Source of the DNA: Pseudoscleropodium purum
Lineage: Eukaryota; Streptophyta; Bryopsida; Hypnales; Brachytheciaceae
Direction of reading: 5' to 3'
Length of the DNA stretch: 64,000 bases
Assembly (NCBI GenBank): GCA_963969395.1
Contig: OZ017798.1
Coordinates: forward strand, 4,340,001 to 4,404,000
Shown here: positions 1 through 10,841 of the stretch, piece after piece
How positions within the stretch are numbered: position 1 is the first letter of the stretch
Layout of the letters: each line of letters opens with the position of its first letter
Made by a program: the position numbers and the translations under genes
The notes under the pieces: model-generated
What the model was told of the DNA's origin: nothing
Seen by the model: the letters and a program-made list of their open reading frames with translations, nothing else
Databases searched by the model: none

Positions 1-1999
1 ATTTCTACTAATACACTTATTATTTATAATATGTGGATTTCTATCCTATTTACATGCAAGTTTGGGGTATATTTAGGAAAAACTAGGTATAAAGTGACCA
101 GGGGCGATATTAGCATATGTAACACTAATTTTGGTTTAACACTTTCTTTAAGTCTTTTAACATCTAAAACTACACTCAAAACATATAAGAAATTCCAAAA
201 ATAAATCTTGAGTCCCGAATGACGAAATCAGAACTCATAGTACGCATTTCCCATTTGCAAGATTGTATCAATGTCTCCTTATTGGCATATTTCTTTGTGA
301 CATGGCAAATCTTTTCTAACGTTATTTCACTCTAGAAACGTGCAAATAGTGACAACTTGTTTAGCAGTTGATTATGAAGAAATGTTAGGCCAACTACAAG
401 ACGAGTGAACCTAACAGAATTATAAATGTATATACAATGAATGGTGCTTTACTCTTCCTCATAGAATTCAAGCGCAAAAGTTGTTGCAAACGCTATTATT
501 GATGGACGGGAGTCGCATTGTCTAGCAAGGGTCCCACGTACTCCATTTCTGTTGGTACACGTTGTTTGAAAGGCACTACGGACCACCAGATGAGAGTCAA
601 CTACATTAATGATAATGTGCTCTTCTTTCATAGCTTCATTCAATTGCCCTCCAAGCTTGGCAGTGTGTCTAAGTTCTACTTGATATGTGTGAACACTGTT
701 AGGTGTTTGTCTTTGAGCATCAACTCCTTGCGATCATGCACCAGTCTTTTTGCCCACCTTTGTAGCCTTCAAGTCGCCCTAAACTTCAGAAAGTCTTTGA
801 CTTTGGCATCTCCAGGTCTCTAGCGTCATCCCATCTTTAGGGTTTGCCCTCTTCCGAGGATTTATGTCAGAAATAGTGATAGAACGCCCAACGCTTTGTA
901 GAGGACAAGCTTCAATTTGCAATGATAGCAATTGTTGTAGCTTAGTAGGGCTACATTGGAAGTCGTCCTCTACGTCCAATTTAATTTGGTCTAGGAGGCT
1001 TATGGGTGCCCCAACGTTTCCCCCAAACACATTGTCCAACAAAACTTGTTAGAAAATTCCGTTGAAGGTTGGCAATAAATTTTCATTGTATATTTATATT
1101 GGCAAAGACTATTATTGTAGCCATGTTCAATAGTGTGCTATAATGTCACCGGTTTGCTTCCATTCCAGTGTGGATATTCATTGCACGTTTGTTGCACTAG
1201 TGAAGCTTCGTCTGAGAAGTAGAGACCACCACCATTATTACCACTATAGATTGACAAAGAGGTTCTGAAGTAAGGAGAAGAAAGGACAACATCACTGCCA
1301 CCGTCAACATCGTTGTCACGATTAGGGAGCAGGTCTTGTGAGGTCCTGAAGGAGTAATCCGGAAGTGCATCAATTGCATCCTTATTGTTGTACATGAATG
1401 CAACATTGGAGCACACATTAGACGTGTCAAGCATCTCCAATGAAGACAAATGTGCAAATAATCCTAATTGTCTTTGTTCACAGTTCCCATCCACGTCTTC
1501 TATTGTTGACAGTAAGCATATGTGTTTGAATTCGCCGCAAGGCAATGTAGACTAATTTGAGATGGTTGGGCTAGATGTAAGAGCAGATGGCTAGGCCTAA
1601 AATCCACTATGCTTCATTGCTACATGACGCTTGTTAGAGAAGGCCAACAACAACCCTTGATGGAAACTAAACTAGAATAGAATCAACGATAGTGATTGGG
1701 AAAGGTTTGTAGCTTTCCTCAACAACTACCTTCTTGTGACCTCTCCATAGTAGTATTGCATACTTCAATGTGGAGATGTGTGCTACTTGTTTACTTTTGT
1801 CACCGCTTGCATTGCTAGTGTTAGTGCGATTATTGACATGAAATTTTGTTGTTTGTAACATAGAACTCACACGTCTTCTCTAATCTGCTTGACCTTCAAT
1901 AGTCAACAATGTTTGGTAGGTAAGACTATCTCTACGTTTCTTTGACGTCTCCACAGAACCTCTTCCACAACTTGTCGAAGTGTCTCTATTGTTATGAGG
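1..1999. other. left flank, unassigned; minus-strand open frames
   Basis: AT-rich DNA before the LTR retrotransposon. Four minus-strand open stretches (about 1870-1667, 1545-1138, 1042-779 and 643-449) follow one another on the same strand, as the exons of one gene or pieces of a decayed one would. The largest, 135 codons, has a composition closer to protein than to random frames, but I recognise no domain, catalytic motif or convincing splice pattern. I do not call a gene. The frames may be chance, or the remains of a host gene cut by the retrotransposon at 2000. Confidence 0.3.
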
Positions 2000-3181
2000 T
2001 GTCGCAGCACAGGGCAGGTAAATTCCCCATTATACTCACAAAAATCGCTCTAGAGTATAACTAAGTGACTCTAAAGATCGAACCCACGAGATCCTGTGAA
2101 GTATCTAGCTCTATTAAGCAGTTAAGCTAAGTCAGTATCCCAATCTTACTTTCCGGTCCTAGATCTAGAACCAGAAATACCACCACACCGGATAACTACA
2201 GACCGGATTTCCCCTTCTTCCGGTCCAACTAACTATCCGGTCCATACAAATACCCAAACCCCAGGATCTCACAACTTCGGATCCTGAAAATCCGTCCTGA
2301 CCAATCCGGTCGGGATGGTCATCCTGTATCCGTAATCCTATCCGGTTTAGTTTTGCCTCTGTTTCACCATCAGAGGGGTCACCGCTTAATTTTGAGAGTG
2401 GTAGGCCCACCACTCCTTCCGTGACTTATAGTGGCTGAAGACCCACTGTCCTACTTCCTAAACTCCTAAGCTAATCCGGATCCGGTTTGGTCCTTCACAA
2501 CAACCCAGATAGCAATCCGGGTTGTAGGTCACACAAAGACCCCACACTCCACCCTCTTGTACTACAACGACCTTGATGCTACTTCTGATCCGTGCGAAGA
2601 CAGGTGGTTACAAGTGCACCCGTCCGTTCCAACATCAACTAAAGTTCTTCCGTTACCCATACGGGTGGTGAGACCTCACAGGAGATCGGACACTCGACCG
2701 GATTTCCCACCCGGGAGTTCTAGTGCAGCTAAGGAATCCCTCCCTACCCGCCTAGCCTAACAACGGCTTTCTCACCTGGAATCTCTAACTCTAGACGTGC
2801 TGAGGAACTAAGTTCACTCCCAACTCTTCGATACCTACTCACATGCATATAGAATCGGAAAAGAAACACCAAGGGGAGAAATCACTCGCAAACCGGCTCG
2901 TACTATCCTAACTCCACATCATACAATCCTGTCGCGCTGGAGAGAGACACACAATGAGGAGAAGAGAAAGGTACAAGAAGTTTGCAAAATGAAAAACTCC
3001 CAGTTCCCATCTCAGGAACCGATTTATATACAAAGGGTAAAAACCCTAAAAGCACAAAAAGGAGCGGAAAACCCGTAGGGGTCCGCCGCCACCTTAATCT
3101 AACTTCCGGTCTAACCTAATACTGTTGAGCCGGATTCGGATCCGGATCCGCTCCTACTCCTAACTGGAATCAAAATCCTAT

Positions 3182-4847
3182 CTACTCTACAACCCTAGAT
3201 CCTATTGTCGGGCTTCCGATCTCTGGAACCAACTCCTCGAAGACTTCACTCAAGTTCCGGATCCGTTCCCCCTCCGCAGGGTTAGATCCGGGTGAAGACT
3301 CCAGGTCGATTGTAACATCCGGTCTCGTGCCCGGAGTCTCAGCCCGTGTAGACTTCTTGGACTCGGGAGTCCAATCCTTCCTATCCTTCTGAATGGTCGC
3401 GTCCGGAAAGATATCCGGTAGCGAGATGTCCGAAAGATGTATGCCCTTGGAGCACGTCGCTCCAGTCAGCTTCCGGCTGCTTTCCTCGATCCGGTCCGCA
3501 GCCTTCCGCCCCTCCACCATTACCGTCTCCACCTGCTCAGCGAAGTCGGTGAGAATCCGGACCATCCGAGAACCGGATAGTTTCTTCTCTTCGTGGATCT
3601 TCTCGTCGAAGAGCTTCGCTTTGGTGGCGGCCGTTCCGGTCTCTCCTAGGGTCGCCTTGATTCGCTCGGCTATCTTCCGAGTCTCCTCCGCCATCTCCCG
3701 GGTGGCCGTCACGTCTTCCCGATAGGCAAAGAGAGTTGCCTTCAGGGTGTCCACCTCCTCCTGCAACCGGCGGATCTCCGCTTCCTGTTTCCGGGTCTCT
3801 TCCGGATTGGTGATGCACTCCGCCACCTGTTCTGCCAACTTGCTGTCCGGTGGCGCACCTACCAACTTGCCGATCGCCGCAAGCGTCCTGTGCTTGACCT
3901 CCCAATCCGCCCTGATGTTGTAGAGGAGGTTGATAAGACCGTTGAACGGATCTTGCATTTCCGGGTCTTCCCCGGAAACGGTCTTCTCGGCTTCCGGTTT
4001 CTCTTCCGGGGCCGGTCTGTCGTGACCGGGAGGCGTCCCGTGCTTGTGTGGAGGCGTCAACTTCTGTCGCTTGATGGGCGGCATCGGCTCCTCCTCTTCC
4101 TCGCTCGACTCCCGTTCTGACCCGGGAATCGGATTCGGCCTCGTCATCCGTTTCCGACTCCCCATACTTCAGGAGGACTTCTTGAGTCCTCCACACCTTC
4201 TCCTCCGCGTCGGTGAGGACTTGGTTTTCCCGATAGAGGTGGAAGAGGTAAGGGCACACTGGACTGGCCCTCTTCTTCCCAACTCTACTAACGAGCTGGG
4301 TCACGAGATCGGAAATGATCCGTGCCCAGTCCACTTTCCGGGTACCACTTAGGGCACCGAAAATCGTGTTGCCCAGGGTGATCGTCACCCTGGTCGGCTT
4401 TTCCGGGTGAAGGACCGGAACCAAGAACTGCAGGAGCCGACGGTGTCGGTCATCCACGCAATCCTCGACCGCGTACCCGTCCTTCGGATTGACGGCTCCC
4501 TGGAACTTGCCTCGGACAAACTCATCCTTTCGGTTTGCCATTCCTAACCCTCCTGCCCGGAAACCGTAAACACCTCTCCACATTCCCTCGTTCCAGTGGA
4601 TGGGAGTTCCTCTCACGGTGTTGTCAAACTGGTTGGACAGCTTTCCGAGGAGTTCCTTGACCATTCTCTCCTCCCTAAAACCCCAGGGTTTCTCTGCAAA
4701 CCCTAGGCAACCCATAGAGGTGAGTTCCTCCATGAGTTGAGACTTTTCCGGCTCTGTGGAGGGAATAACCGGAATGACTTTCCGGAGCTTCACCTCGCCT
4801 CCAAAGGGACTCGCTGGTCTCGACCTACGTAGCGGCAGCATTCCCAC
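3182..4847 (-). pseudogene. antisense LTR ORF, left copy, frameshifted
   Basis: Minus-strand homologue of the intact 562-codon ORF in the right LTR. It starts at the equivalent ATG (4847) and ends at the equivalent stop (3182). The reading frame breaks near 4121-4126: the plus strand reads CCCGGG here but CCCGG in the right LTR, a one-base insertion. The frame is therefore split into an N-terminal part (4847 to about 4125), which continues out of frame to 3537, and a C-terminal part that is open from 4165 to 3182. Upstream and downstream of the break the protein follows the right copy closely: N-terminal globular region, acidic linker, basic patch, then a helical charged region. Function unknown. 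Confidence 0.8.
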
Positions 4848-5010
4848 TCCAATCTATCTCACTCTCTCCTAGCCGCATGTCCCGTTCCTCACGTTCTCTC
4901 TCCGATCTCAACCGGAATCGAAACAAGCAGAACACAAACGCAAAAACTCAACCGCGCGCTCTCAAGGTCGAGTTTCTAAAAAAGGGGGTGCAACAGTGAA
5001 AGCTCCTCCT

Positions 5011-5017
5011 TATATAG
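5011..5017 (-). promoter_or_regulatory. TATA-like box for the antisense LTR ORF (left LTR)
   Basis: The minus strand reads GACTATATAAGGAGG, a good plant TATA box, about 165 bp upstream of the antisense ATG at 4847. The same site is present in the right LTR at 13884-13890. On the plus strand it reads TATATAG, so it could also serve sense transcription. Assignment rests on consensus and position only. Confidence 0.4.
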
Positions 5018-5312
5018 TCTCTGGACCCTTTCCGGTTTCATCATCATGAATCCGGTTCACCATCATAATCCGGTCCTAGACCTAATCCGTGTTGCATTCC
5101 GTTTCCGTCGTTAGTTACTCCTGACCGGATTAGATCCAAGAGGCCCACTACTTCACGTTCCGTGCTAATTTTGAGTTTTCCTTCTCCACCTTATCGGATC
5201 CGGTTCCCTAATGGCTAGTTTCCGTTTCTATTTTGGTGTATACTAAGAAAATCAAAATTTTAAGCTGTGACAACCGGAAAGAGAAGATCCGTTCCTAGAG
5301 GACGAAGACGTC

Positions 5313-6683
5313 ATGACTCGATTGAGATATAAGCGTTTTAAGGGTGATGGAAGCCAAGATGTGGATGACTGGCTGTGCGAGTTTGAATCCACTGCACTCG
5401 CCAACCAGGAGAATGAGGCGGCCCAGCGAAGAATCTTCCAAGGATTGCTCAAGGGAGAAGCTCTTAAATGGTATCAGGATATTTCCGATCCGATCCGGAA
5501 TAACTGGGATCAGTTGAGAACGGATTTCCTGCAAGCTTTCCGGGAGGTAGGAGGAGAAGCCAGAGCCTTGGGACGGCTGAGTACACTAACGATGAAATCA
5601 TCCGAATCCGTGCGGAAGTATGGCCAGAGAGTGAAGGCGCTTATCCAAAAGCTGACCACCGAGATTGCTCCTAGTCTGCAGGTGGAGTGGTACGTTGCCG
5701 AATTACCCGAGTCTATGGGATTTCTGATTCGTCAGACGCGACCTAGGACACTTAGAGATGCCATGGATGTTGCGGCTAATTACGAGAATTCCGCTCAATC
5801 ACTCCGGAAGTCCTTGAGAAGGAGCGAGAAGCAAGAAAAGGGGAAGAACAAGAAGAGCGACTGGAAGTTGAAGCATCGTAAGAAGGTTTCCGATTCGGAC
5901 AGCACTTCCGAGAGTTCTGGAACGGAAGTTTCCGATCCGGATTCATCGAGCTCGGATGAGGAACAAAGTGTTTCACCTCCCCGACGTTTGCCCAAGTCGA
6001 AGGGTCCGAGAGAGAAGCCGGTTGTGAAAGTGAAGACGGAGGATACGGATTCCAAGAAGATGATGAAGAACATCCAAGAGTCTTTGGAGGCTATCAAGGT
6101 CAACCTGGCAGAGAACCGGAAACCGAGACGGATCGTTCCGACTTCTCGATCCAATGTCTGGTGCGGAAGATGTGGAGAACCGGGTCACTATCCAAGTGAA
6201 TGCCAACGAGCTGCCCAGAAGCAAATTCACTATGTATATCCGGAAGAAGAGATCTACTACATTGTAGCAAACGAGGAAGAGGAGGAGATCTACCAAGTAC
6301 AGCCGACCTATGCGAGAGGAAAAGGGATCACGATTCCTTCCCGGTCCAACATGTTGAACCGGAACTTTTTACCGGGACCGAGTCAAGGGTTGGTAATGCA
6401 ACAACCCATGCGAGCCCTTGGTTATCCGGATAGACAAGTGGTGATTTGTTATGGTTGTGGAGAGCCGGGACATTATGCCAACTCGTGTCCTAACAGGGGA
6501 CCAGGGCAGGGTGCTCCGCGAACTCTTCCGTGCCAGAATTGCCAAGAGTATGGGCATCAGGAGGAGCAGTGTCCGAAGCCAATACAGCCAAGACCGGTTT
6601 ACAAACAAGTTCAAATTCTTCCAAGGGAGCAGACCGTGCTCAACTATGGCCACTCAGCCGGAACGGAGAATCCGGACAAGTGA
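5313..6683 (+). CDS. Gag polyprotein region with three zinc knuckles
   Basis: Structural Gag region of the retrotransposon (456 codons), expected to form the virus-like particle and bind element RNA. Residues 1-115 or so match a retrotransposon gag capsid-type domain (segments such as WLCEFE and GEALKWYQDI). Residues 150-275 are charged and serine-rich. Three CCHC knuckles follow: C284-C297 (CGRCGEPGHYPSEC), C379-C392 (CYGCGEPGHYANSC) and C407-C420 (CQNCQEYGHQEEQC); three are more than the usual one or two. The ATG at 5313 is only 40 bp after the LTR. The frame is open upstream back to a stop at the LTR edge (5268), so the start is the first ATG. It ends at a TGA (6681-6683), beyond which the same frame continues as pol. 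Confidence 0.92.
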   Translation: MTRLRYKRFKGDGSQDVDDWLCEFESTALANQENEAAQRRIFQGLLKGEALKWYQDISDPIRNNWDQLRTDFLQAFREVGGEARALGRLSTLTMKSSESVRKYGQRVKALIQKLTTEIAPSLQVEWYVAELPESMGFLIRQTRPRTLRDAMDVAANYENSAQSLRKSLRRSEKQEKGKNKKSDWKLKHRKKVSDSDSTSESSGTEVSDPDSSSSDEEQSVSPPRRLPKSKGPREKPVVKVKTEDTDSKKMMKNIQESLEAIKVNLAENRKPRRIVPTSRSNVWCGRCGEPGHYPSECQRAAQKQIHYVYPEEEIYYIVANEEEEEIYQVQPTYARGKGITIPSRSNMLNRNFLPGPSQGLVMQQPMRALGYPDRQVVICYGCGEPGHYANSCPNRGPGQGAPRTLPCQNCQEYGHQEEQCPKPIQPRPVYKQVQILPREQTVLNYGHSAGTENPDK

Positions 6684-9578
6684 CGATGCGAGGTGGAACT
6701 GCCGGCGGAGACGAAGAGCTTGGTAAACCGGGTATCGACCCGCAGTTCCTCCAGGAATCAACCCGAACGAGCTGTAAGGGGAACGAAGAAAAAACAGAGG
6801 AGGAGACAGAAATCGAGTAGTGATTCTGATCATGTTTCTCAGAGGCGGAGTCCAGAACCGGAAGAAGTTCACTTTGAGGAAGGGGTGGACCAGAACCGGA
6901 TTCCGATCGATATCAGTGCAGAGATTCGGACGGAAATCTATGGACCGGATGTGGTGTCGAGTAAGAAGCAGGTTAGTTTCAGTAACACCCCAGTGGTTAT
7001 CAATCCGGATATCCGTACGCATGAGTATGACATCATCCAGGACATCCGAGATCAACGGGCGAATGTTACGATTGGACAGCTCCTGCATGACAACGTGATG
7101 TACCAGAAGCTGATCCGAGATACTTGGACATGGAAACAGAAGAAGAGGGTGAAACTCCCAGCGGTGGCAGTGAACTTCTCTCAACCGGAAGATTCCGGAG
7201 CTCCAGAGATCAGTGTAGAGATAGAAGGATGCCTGATTCCAAAGGTTCCCATCGATGGCGGATCTGGAGTCAACTTGATGTTGGAAGACACGGCATTTGA
7301 GTTAGGATTCACCATGATCGAAGCGACGGATCAAGTCCTTCGTATGGCGGATCAGTCTCGAGTACATCCAGTTGGCAAACTTTCGCAAGTTCCAACCCGG
7401 ATTGGAGGAACGGATTATCTGCTCAACTATGTCATCATCCGTGTGCAGAAAGGAAGACCTTTTCCTATGTTACTGGGTAGACCTTGGTTATACTCTGCCC
7501 AAGTACTCGTGGATTGGGGAACCAAGGAACTGGTGGTCGGGAAACCTTCCATCCGGATACCCTGGTCCACGGAAAAGCATTTAGGAGAAACCAGCGACTC
7601 GGATGGTTACACATCGGATTGGACGGATCCGGAAGATTCGATTCCAAGCTATTATGTAGATCCATTCGAACACAAAACCGAGGTAAGTTTTGGGTTCTCT
7701 AATGCTGTATTCGAGCATGATCCGGAAAAGCCTAGCAGTACCATGGTGGAAGATCGATCCTTAGGAGAGTCAAGCGTTCCGCTCACAACCGAGTGGATCA
7801 CTCGACAGATCCAAGATGGAAACCTTCCCGCGGGTGTAAGTGATGAAACGATGAGACCGGAATGGGGAAACTTAGTTTCCGTTCCGGAAGAGGTTCACGA
7901 AGAGAAGATCAAACCGATCGTCTCGCCCATCGATTATGAGCCGGAGGAGGTTGAACAAGGCAAGTACTTTCACTTGAGCAAACTCATGCAAAGCACGGAG
8001 AAATCCGGTTACGTTCAACTTCTCAAGGAGTATCTCGATATTTTTGCGTGGGAGCCATCTGATCTGAAGGGAATCCCCCCTCACTTAGAAGAGCATCACA
8101 TTGATTTGACGGAAGGATCTATTCTGGTCCGTCAGCGACAGTACCGACTCAACCCGAGGTACTCATTAATGGTCAAGGAAGATATCGACCAGTTATTGGA
8201 AACCGGATTCATCTATCCGGTCATCAATTCCGAGTGGGTTTCCCCTATTGTGGTGGTTCCCAAGAAGTTGGGAACGGATGGGAAAGTTAAGATCCGCATG
8301 TGTCAAGATTTCCGGAAATTGAACACAGCCACAAAGAAGGATTACTTTCCCCTTCCATTTACTGACATCATTTTGGACCACGTGGCCGGACACGAATGTT
8401 ACAGCTTTTTGGACGGATTTTTCGGTTACAACCAAGTGTTCATCCGACGGAGCGATCAGTTAAAGACCACGTTCACCACAGAATGGGGAACTTTCGCATT
8501 TACCCAGATGCCGTTTGGCCTGTGCAACGCACCCGGAACTTTCCAGCGGTTGATGATGGACATTTTCAAGGATTTTCTTCGCCATTTCATTGAGGTCTTC
8601 ATTGATGACTTTGCAGTTTTTAGCGACCGGAAACTTCATCTCGAATGTTTGCGGAAGACGTTTCAAAGGTGCCGGGAAACCAATCTGAAATTACACCCTG
8701 GAAAATGTTTTTTCGGAATGAATTCCGGAATTTTGCTGGGGCACGTGGTGAGCCAAGCCGGATTGCAAGCGGACTTGGAAAAGGTGAGAGCGGTTTTATC
8801 CTTGCTACCACCGACGAGCGTAAGGGAGATCCGTGGGTTTCTCGGGTGTGTGGGCTACTACCGTCGATTCATTGACGGATATGCCAAAAGGGCCATCCCT
8901 CTCACGGAACTACTCAAACAGGATACGGAATTCGTGTGGACCGGAAAGCGACAGCAGGCCTTCGAAGATCTGAAGACTCAGCTTGCTAGAGCTCCGATCC
9001 TTTCCGTTCCGGATTGGACCAAAGAGTTCCATGTCACCATCGACGCATCCGGTTGGTGTTTGGGATCCATCCTTTGGCAGTTCGACACGGAGAAGCGTGA
9101 GAATCCGGTTTACTATGCGAGCAGGCAAATGAGCTTGGCGGAACGGAATTACACCACCACAGAACGAGAGGCGCTGGCGGTGGTGTATTCTTATAAAAAA
9201 TTTCGACATTATTTGCTAGGGTACAAGGTAATTTTTCACACAGATCATGACTCTTTGAAATACCTCGTGAACAAACCGGATTTGTCAGGTCAGATTGCTA
9301 GATGGATTTTGCTTTTACAAGAGTTTAATTACGAGGTTGTAGTCAAACCCGGGAAAGCAAACTCGAACGCGGATTACCTCTCGAGACAAAGAGGACAGGA
9401 ATCCGTGGCGGATATTTCCGCTGAGTTTCTGAATGAGTTTCCGGATCCTCTGGAGATTCCGGTTGGAACGGAGAATCCGGATTTTCCCTTGATAGAAGTT
9501 TTTCACCTAAGCAACGAGTCTGTTTCAGAGTTTCGAGATATCATTAATTATTTAGTGAAATCCAAATATCCGGAATAG
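6684..9578 (+). CDS. Pol: protease, reverse transcriptase, RNase H
   Basis: In the same frame as gag, immediately after the TGA at 6681. No ATG is needed to enter it, so it was probably made as a Gag-Pol fusion. Numbering from 6693, the protease active site is IDGGSG with D188. The reverse transcriptase has WVSPIVVVPKK, the MPFGLCNAPGTFQR segment, and the catalytic box FIDD at 636-639, which replaces the commoner YxDD as in Athila-type elements. RNase H carries the acidic residues at D784 (TIDASG) and D851 (HTDHDSLKYL). It ends at TAG 9576-9578, after which integrase continues in the same frame. All catalytic residues I can identify in protease, RT and RNase H are present; inactivation comes from the stops rather than from lost active sites. 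Confidence 0.93.
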   Translation, partial: RCEVELPAETKSLVNRVSTRSSSRNQPERAVRGTKKKQRRRQKSSSDSDHVSQRRSPEPEEVHFEEGVDQNRIPIDISAEIRTEIYGPDVVSSKKQVSFSNTPVVINPDIRTHEYDIIQDIRDQRANVTIGQLLHDNVMYQKLIRDTWTWKQKKRVKLPAVAVNFSQPEDSGAPEISVEIEGCLIPKVPIDGGSGVNLMLEDTAFELGFTMIEATDQVLRMADQSRVHPVGKLSQVPTRIGGTDYLLNYVIIRVQKGRPFPMLLGRPWLYSAQVLVDWGTKELVVGKPSIRIPWSTEKHLGETSDSDGYTSDWTDPEDSIPSYYVDPFEHKTEVSFGFSNAVFEHDPEKPSSTMVEDRSLGESSVPLTTEWITRQIQDGNLPAGVSDETMRPEWGNLVSVPEEVHEEKIKPIVSPIDYEPEEVEQGKYFHLSKLMQSTEKSGYVQLLKEYLDIFAWEPSDLKGIPPHLEEHHIDLTEGSILVRQRQYRLNPRYSLMVKEDIDQLLETGFIYPVINSEWVSPIVVVPKKLGTDGKVKIRMCQDFRKLNTATKKDYFPLPFTDIILDHVAGHECYSFLDGFFGYNQVFIRRSDQLKTTFTTEWGTFAFTQMPFGLCNAPGTFQRLMMDIFKDFLRHFIEVFIDDFAVFSDRKLHLECLRKTFQRCRETNLKLHPGKCFFGMNSGILLGHVVSQAGLQADLEKVRAVLSLLPPTSVREIRGFLGCVGYYRRFIDGYAKRAIPLTELLKQDTEFVWTGKRQQAFEDLKTQLARAPILSVPDWTKEFHVTIDASGWCLGSILWQFDTEKRENPVYYASRQMSLAERNYTTTEREALAVVYSYKKFRHYLLGYKVIFHTDHDSLKYLVNKPDLSGQIARWILLLQEFNYEVVVKPGKANSNADYLSRQRGQESVADISAEFLNEFPDPLEIPVGTENPDFPLIEVFHLSNESVSEFRDIINYLVKSKYPE

Positions 9579-10802
9579 ATGAGTCAAGAGGAGAAAGAAA
9601 TCTTTCAGAGAAAAGCGGCTCCTTATACCTTGATTAGGGGAGTCCTTTTCAAGTTAGGGGCGGATGACGTCCTTAGGCGATGCTTGGAACCTTCGGACCG
9701 GAAGAAAGTCATCCGGGCACTCCATTGCGGGAGTTCCGGAGGACATTTTGCCTTTGTTACTACGGTAAACCGGATCCGATCCGCCGGATACTGGTGGCCG
9801 TATGTACACAGGGATGTGAGGAATTTTGTTCGGAGTTGCGATCAATGTCAGCGGACAGGAGCACCATCCTTCCGGAACCATTGGCCGCTCACTCCCATAA
9901 TTCCCTTAGCACCGTTTGAAAAATGGGGGATCGACTTTATTGGACCCATTTTTCCGGTCAGTGCTAGGAAGAAGAGGTACATAATCCTAGCCACGGATTA
10001 CGCGACCAAGTGGGTGGAGGCCAGAGCAACCCGGAAAAACGATGCCGAGACTTCCGCGACCTTTTTGTTTGAAGAAATCCTCATGCAATTTGGCCACCCA
10101 CTGGAGTTGGTCAGTGATTGAGGAACCCATTTCCTCAATGACGTCATCTCCGACCTAACTACCAAGTATCTTATCAAGCACCGGAAGACGACTCCTTATA
10201 ATCCAAAGGCGAATGGATTAACCGAACGGGCGAACGGAATTATTGGAAAGATCTTGAACAAGATGGTTTCCGCTCACAAGACGGATTGGGACCAGAAACT
10301 ACCTTCGGCCATGCATGCGCACAATACGGCGGAGAAGAGCACAACCGGAAAAACGCCCTACTTTTTGGTCTTTGGCCAAAACACAGTTCATAGGGTGGAG
10401 TTAGAAGTGGAGACTTTCCGAGTCATGGCAGCCCGGAATGCGGAGACCAGAATGGATACACTTCCGCGACTCCTTGTGATTGAAGAACTGGAGGAAACCC
10501 GGAATGCAGCTCTTGAGAGAACCATGGAAGTGCAATTCAAACGCAAGAAAGATTACGACCAGAAACTTCCAGTTGATCATGGAATCCGGGTAGGCGGTCT
10601 TGTGCTAGTTTATGACAACCGTCACAAAGAGTTTCCAGGAAAATTGCATACCCGATGGATGGGACCTTTCCAAGTCATTCAAATTTTTCAAAATGGGTCC
10701 TTGCAACTTGTGAATCTGCAGGGCCAGTGGCTTGACACTCGCGTGAACGGATCAAGGGTAAAAAAATATTCGGTGGCTACTTCTTCGACTGAAGGCCAAT
10801 GA
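9579..10802 (+). pseudogene. Integrase, interrupted by a stop in the catalytic core
   Basis: Continues the gag-pol frame after TAG 9576. The N-terminal zinc-binding HHCC motif is H49, H56, C87, C90. The catalytic core has D119 (WGIDFIGP), D180 (ELVSD) and E216 (GLTERANG), with the DD35E spacing of retroelement integrases. A TGA at 10119-10121 falls directly after D180, where integrases of this type usually carry arginine; CGA to TGA is a single C-to-T change. The frame then stays open to the final stop at 10800-10802. The C-terminal part includes a GPFQV motif. No chromodomain is visible. Without readthrough the protein would lack the glutamate of the active site. Confidence 0.9.
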
Positions 10803-10819
10803 TATTCGCGGGGACGCTC

Positions 10820-10841
10820 ACAGATGAGGAAGGGGTAAAGA
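10820..10841 (+). promoter_or_regulatory. candidate polypurine tract
   Basis: A purine-rich run (GATGAGGAAGGGGTAAAG) lies about 10 bp upstream of the right LTR, where the primer for plus-strand DNA synthesis is expected. It is separated from the LTR by a T-rich stretch, so the exact boundary is uncertain. Confidence 0.45.

Larger units (their letters stand above)
2000..5272 (+). repeat. 5' LTR (left)
   Basis: Direct repeat of 10851-14143. It begins TGTCGCAGCACAGGG and ends AAGCTGTGACA. The first roughly 200 bases are almost identical in the two copies; later parts carry more differences and small indels. At 3273 bp it is very long for an LTR, and about half of it is an antisense open reading frame (3182-4847, frameshifted here). 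A TATA-like sequence usable on either strand lies at 5011-5017, and another at about 3024-3030. Confidence 0.95.

Noticed and set aside
2076..2140. tRNA-like stretch on the minus strand of the LTR (also at about 10927-10991), with box A-like TTAGCTTAAC and box B-like GGGTTCGATC
   Set aside because: The T-stem does not pair, and the block lies near the LTR start in both copies, where plant LTRs often have a similar GATCGAACCCAC sequence. Not a tRNA gene.
3393..3725. Plus-strand 110-codon frame in the LTR, and similar plus-strand frames at 12068-12595 and 12466-12984
   Set aside because: Shadows of the antisense ORF. They do not match each other in extent between LTRs, while the minus frame does.
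7465..9209. Minus-strand frames of 60-100 codons opposite pol
   Set aside because: Shadows of the pol frame, with no conserved motif.
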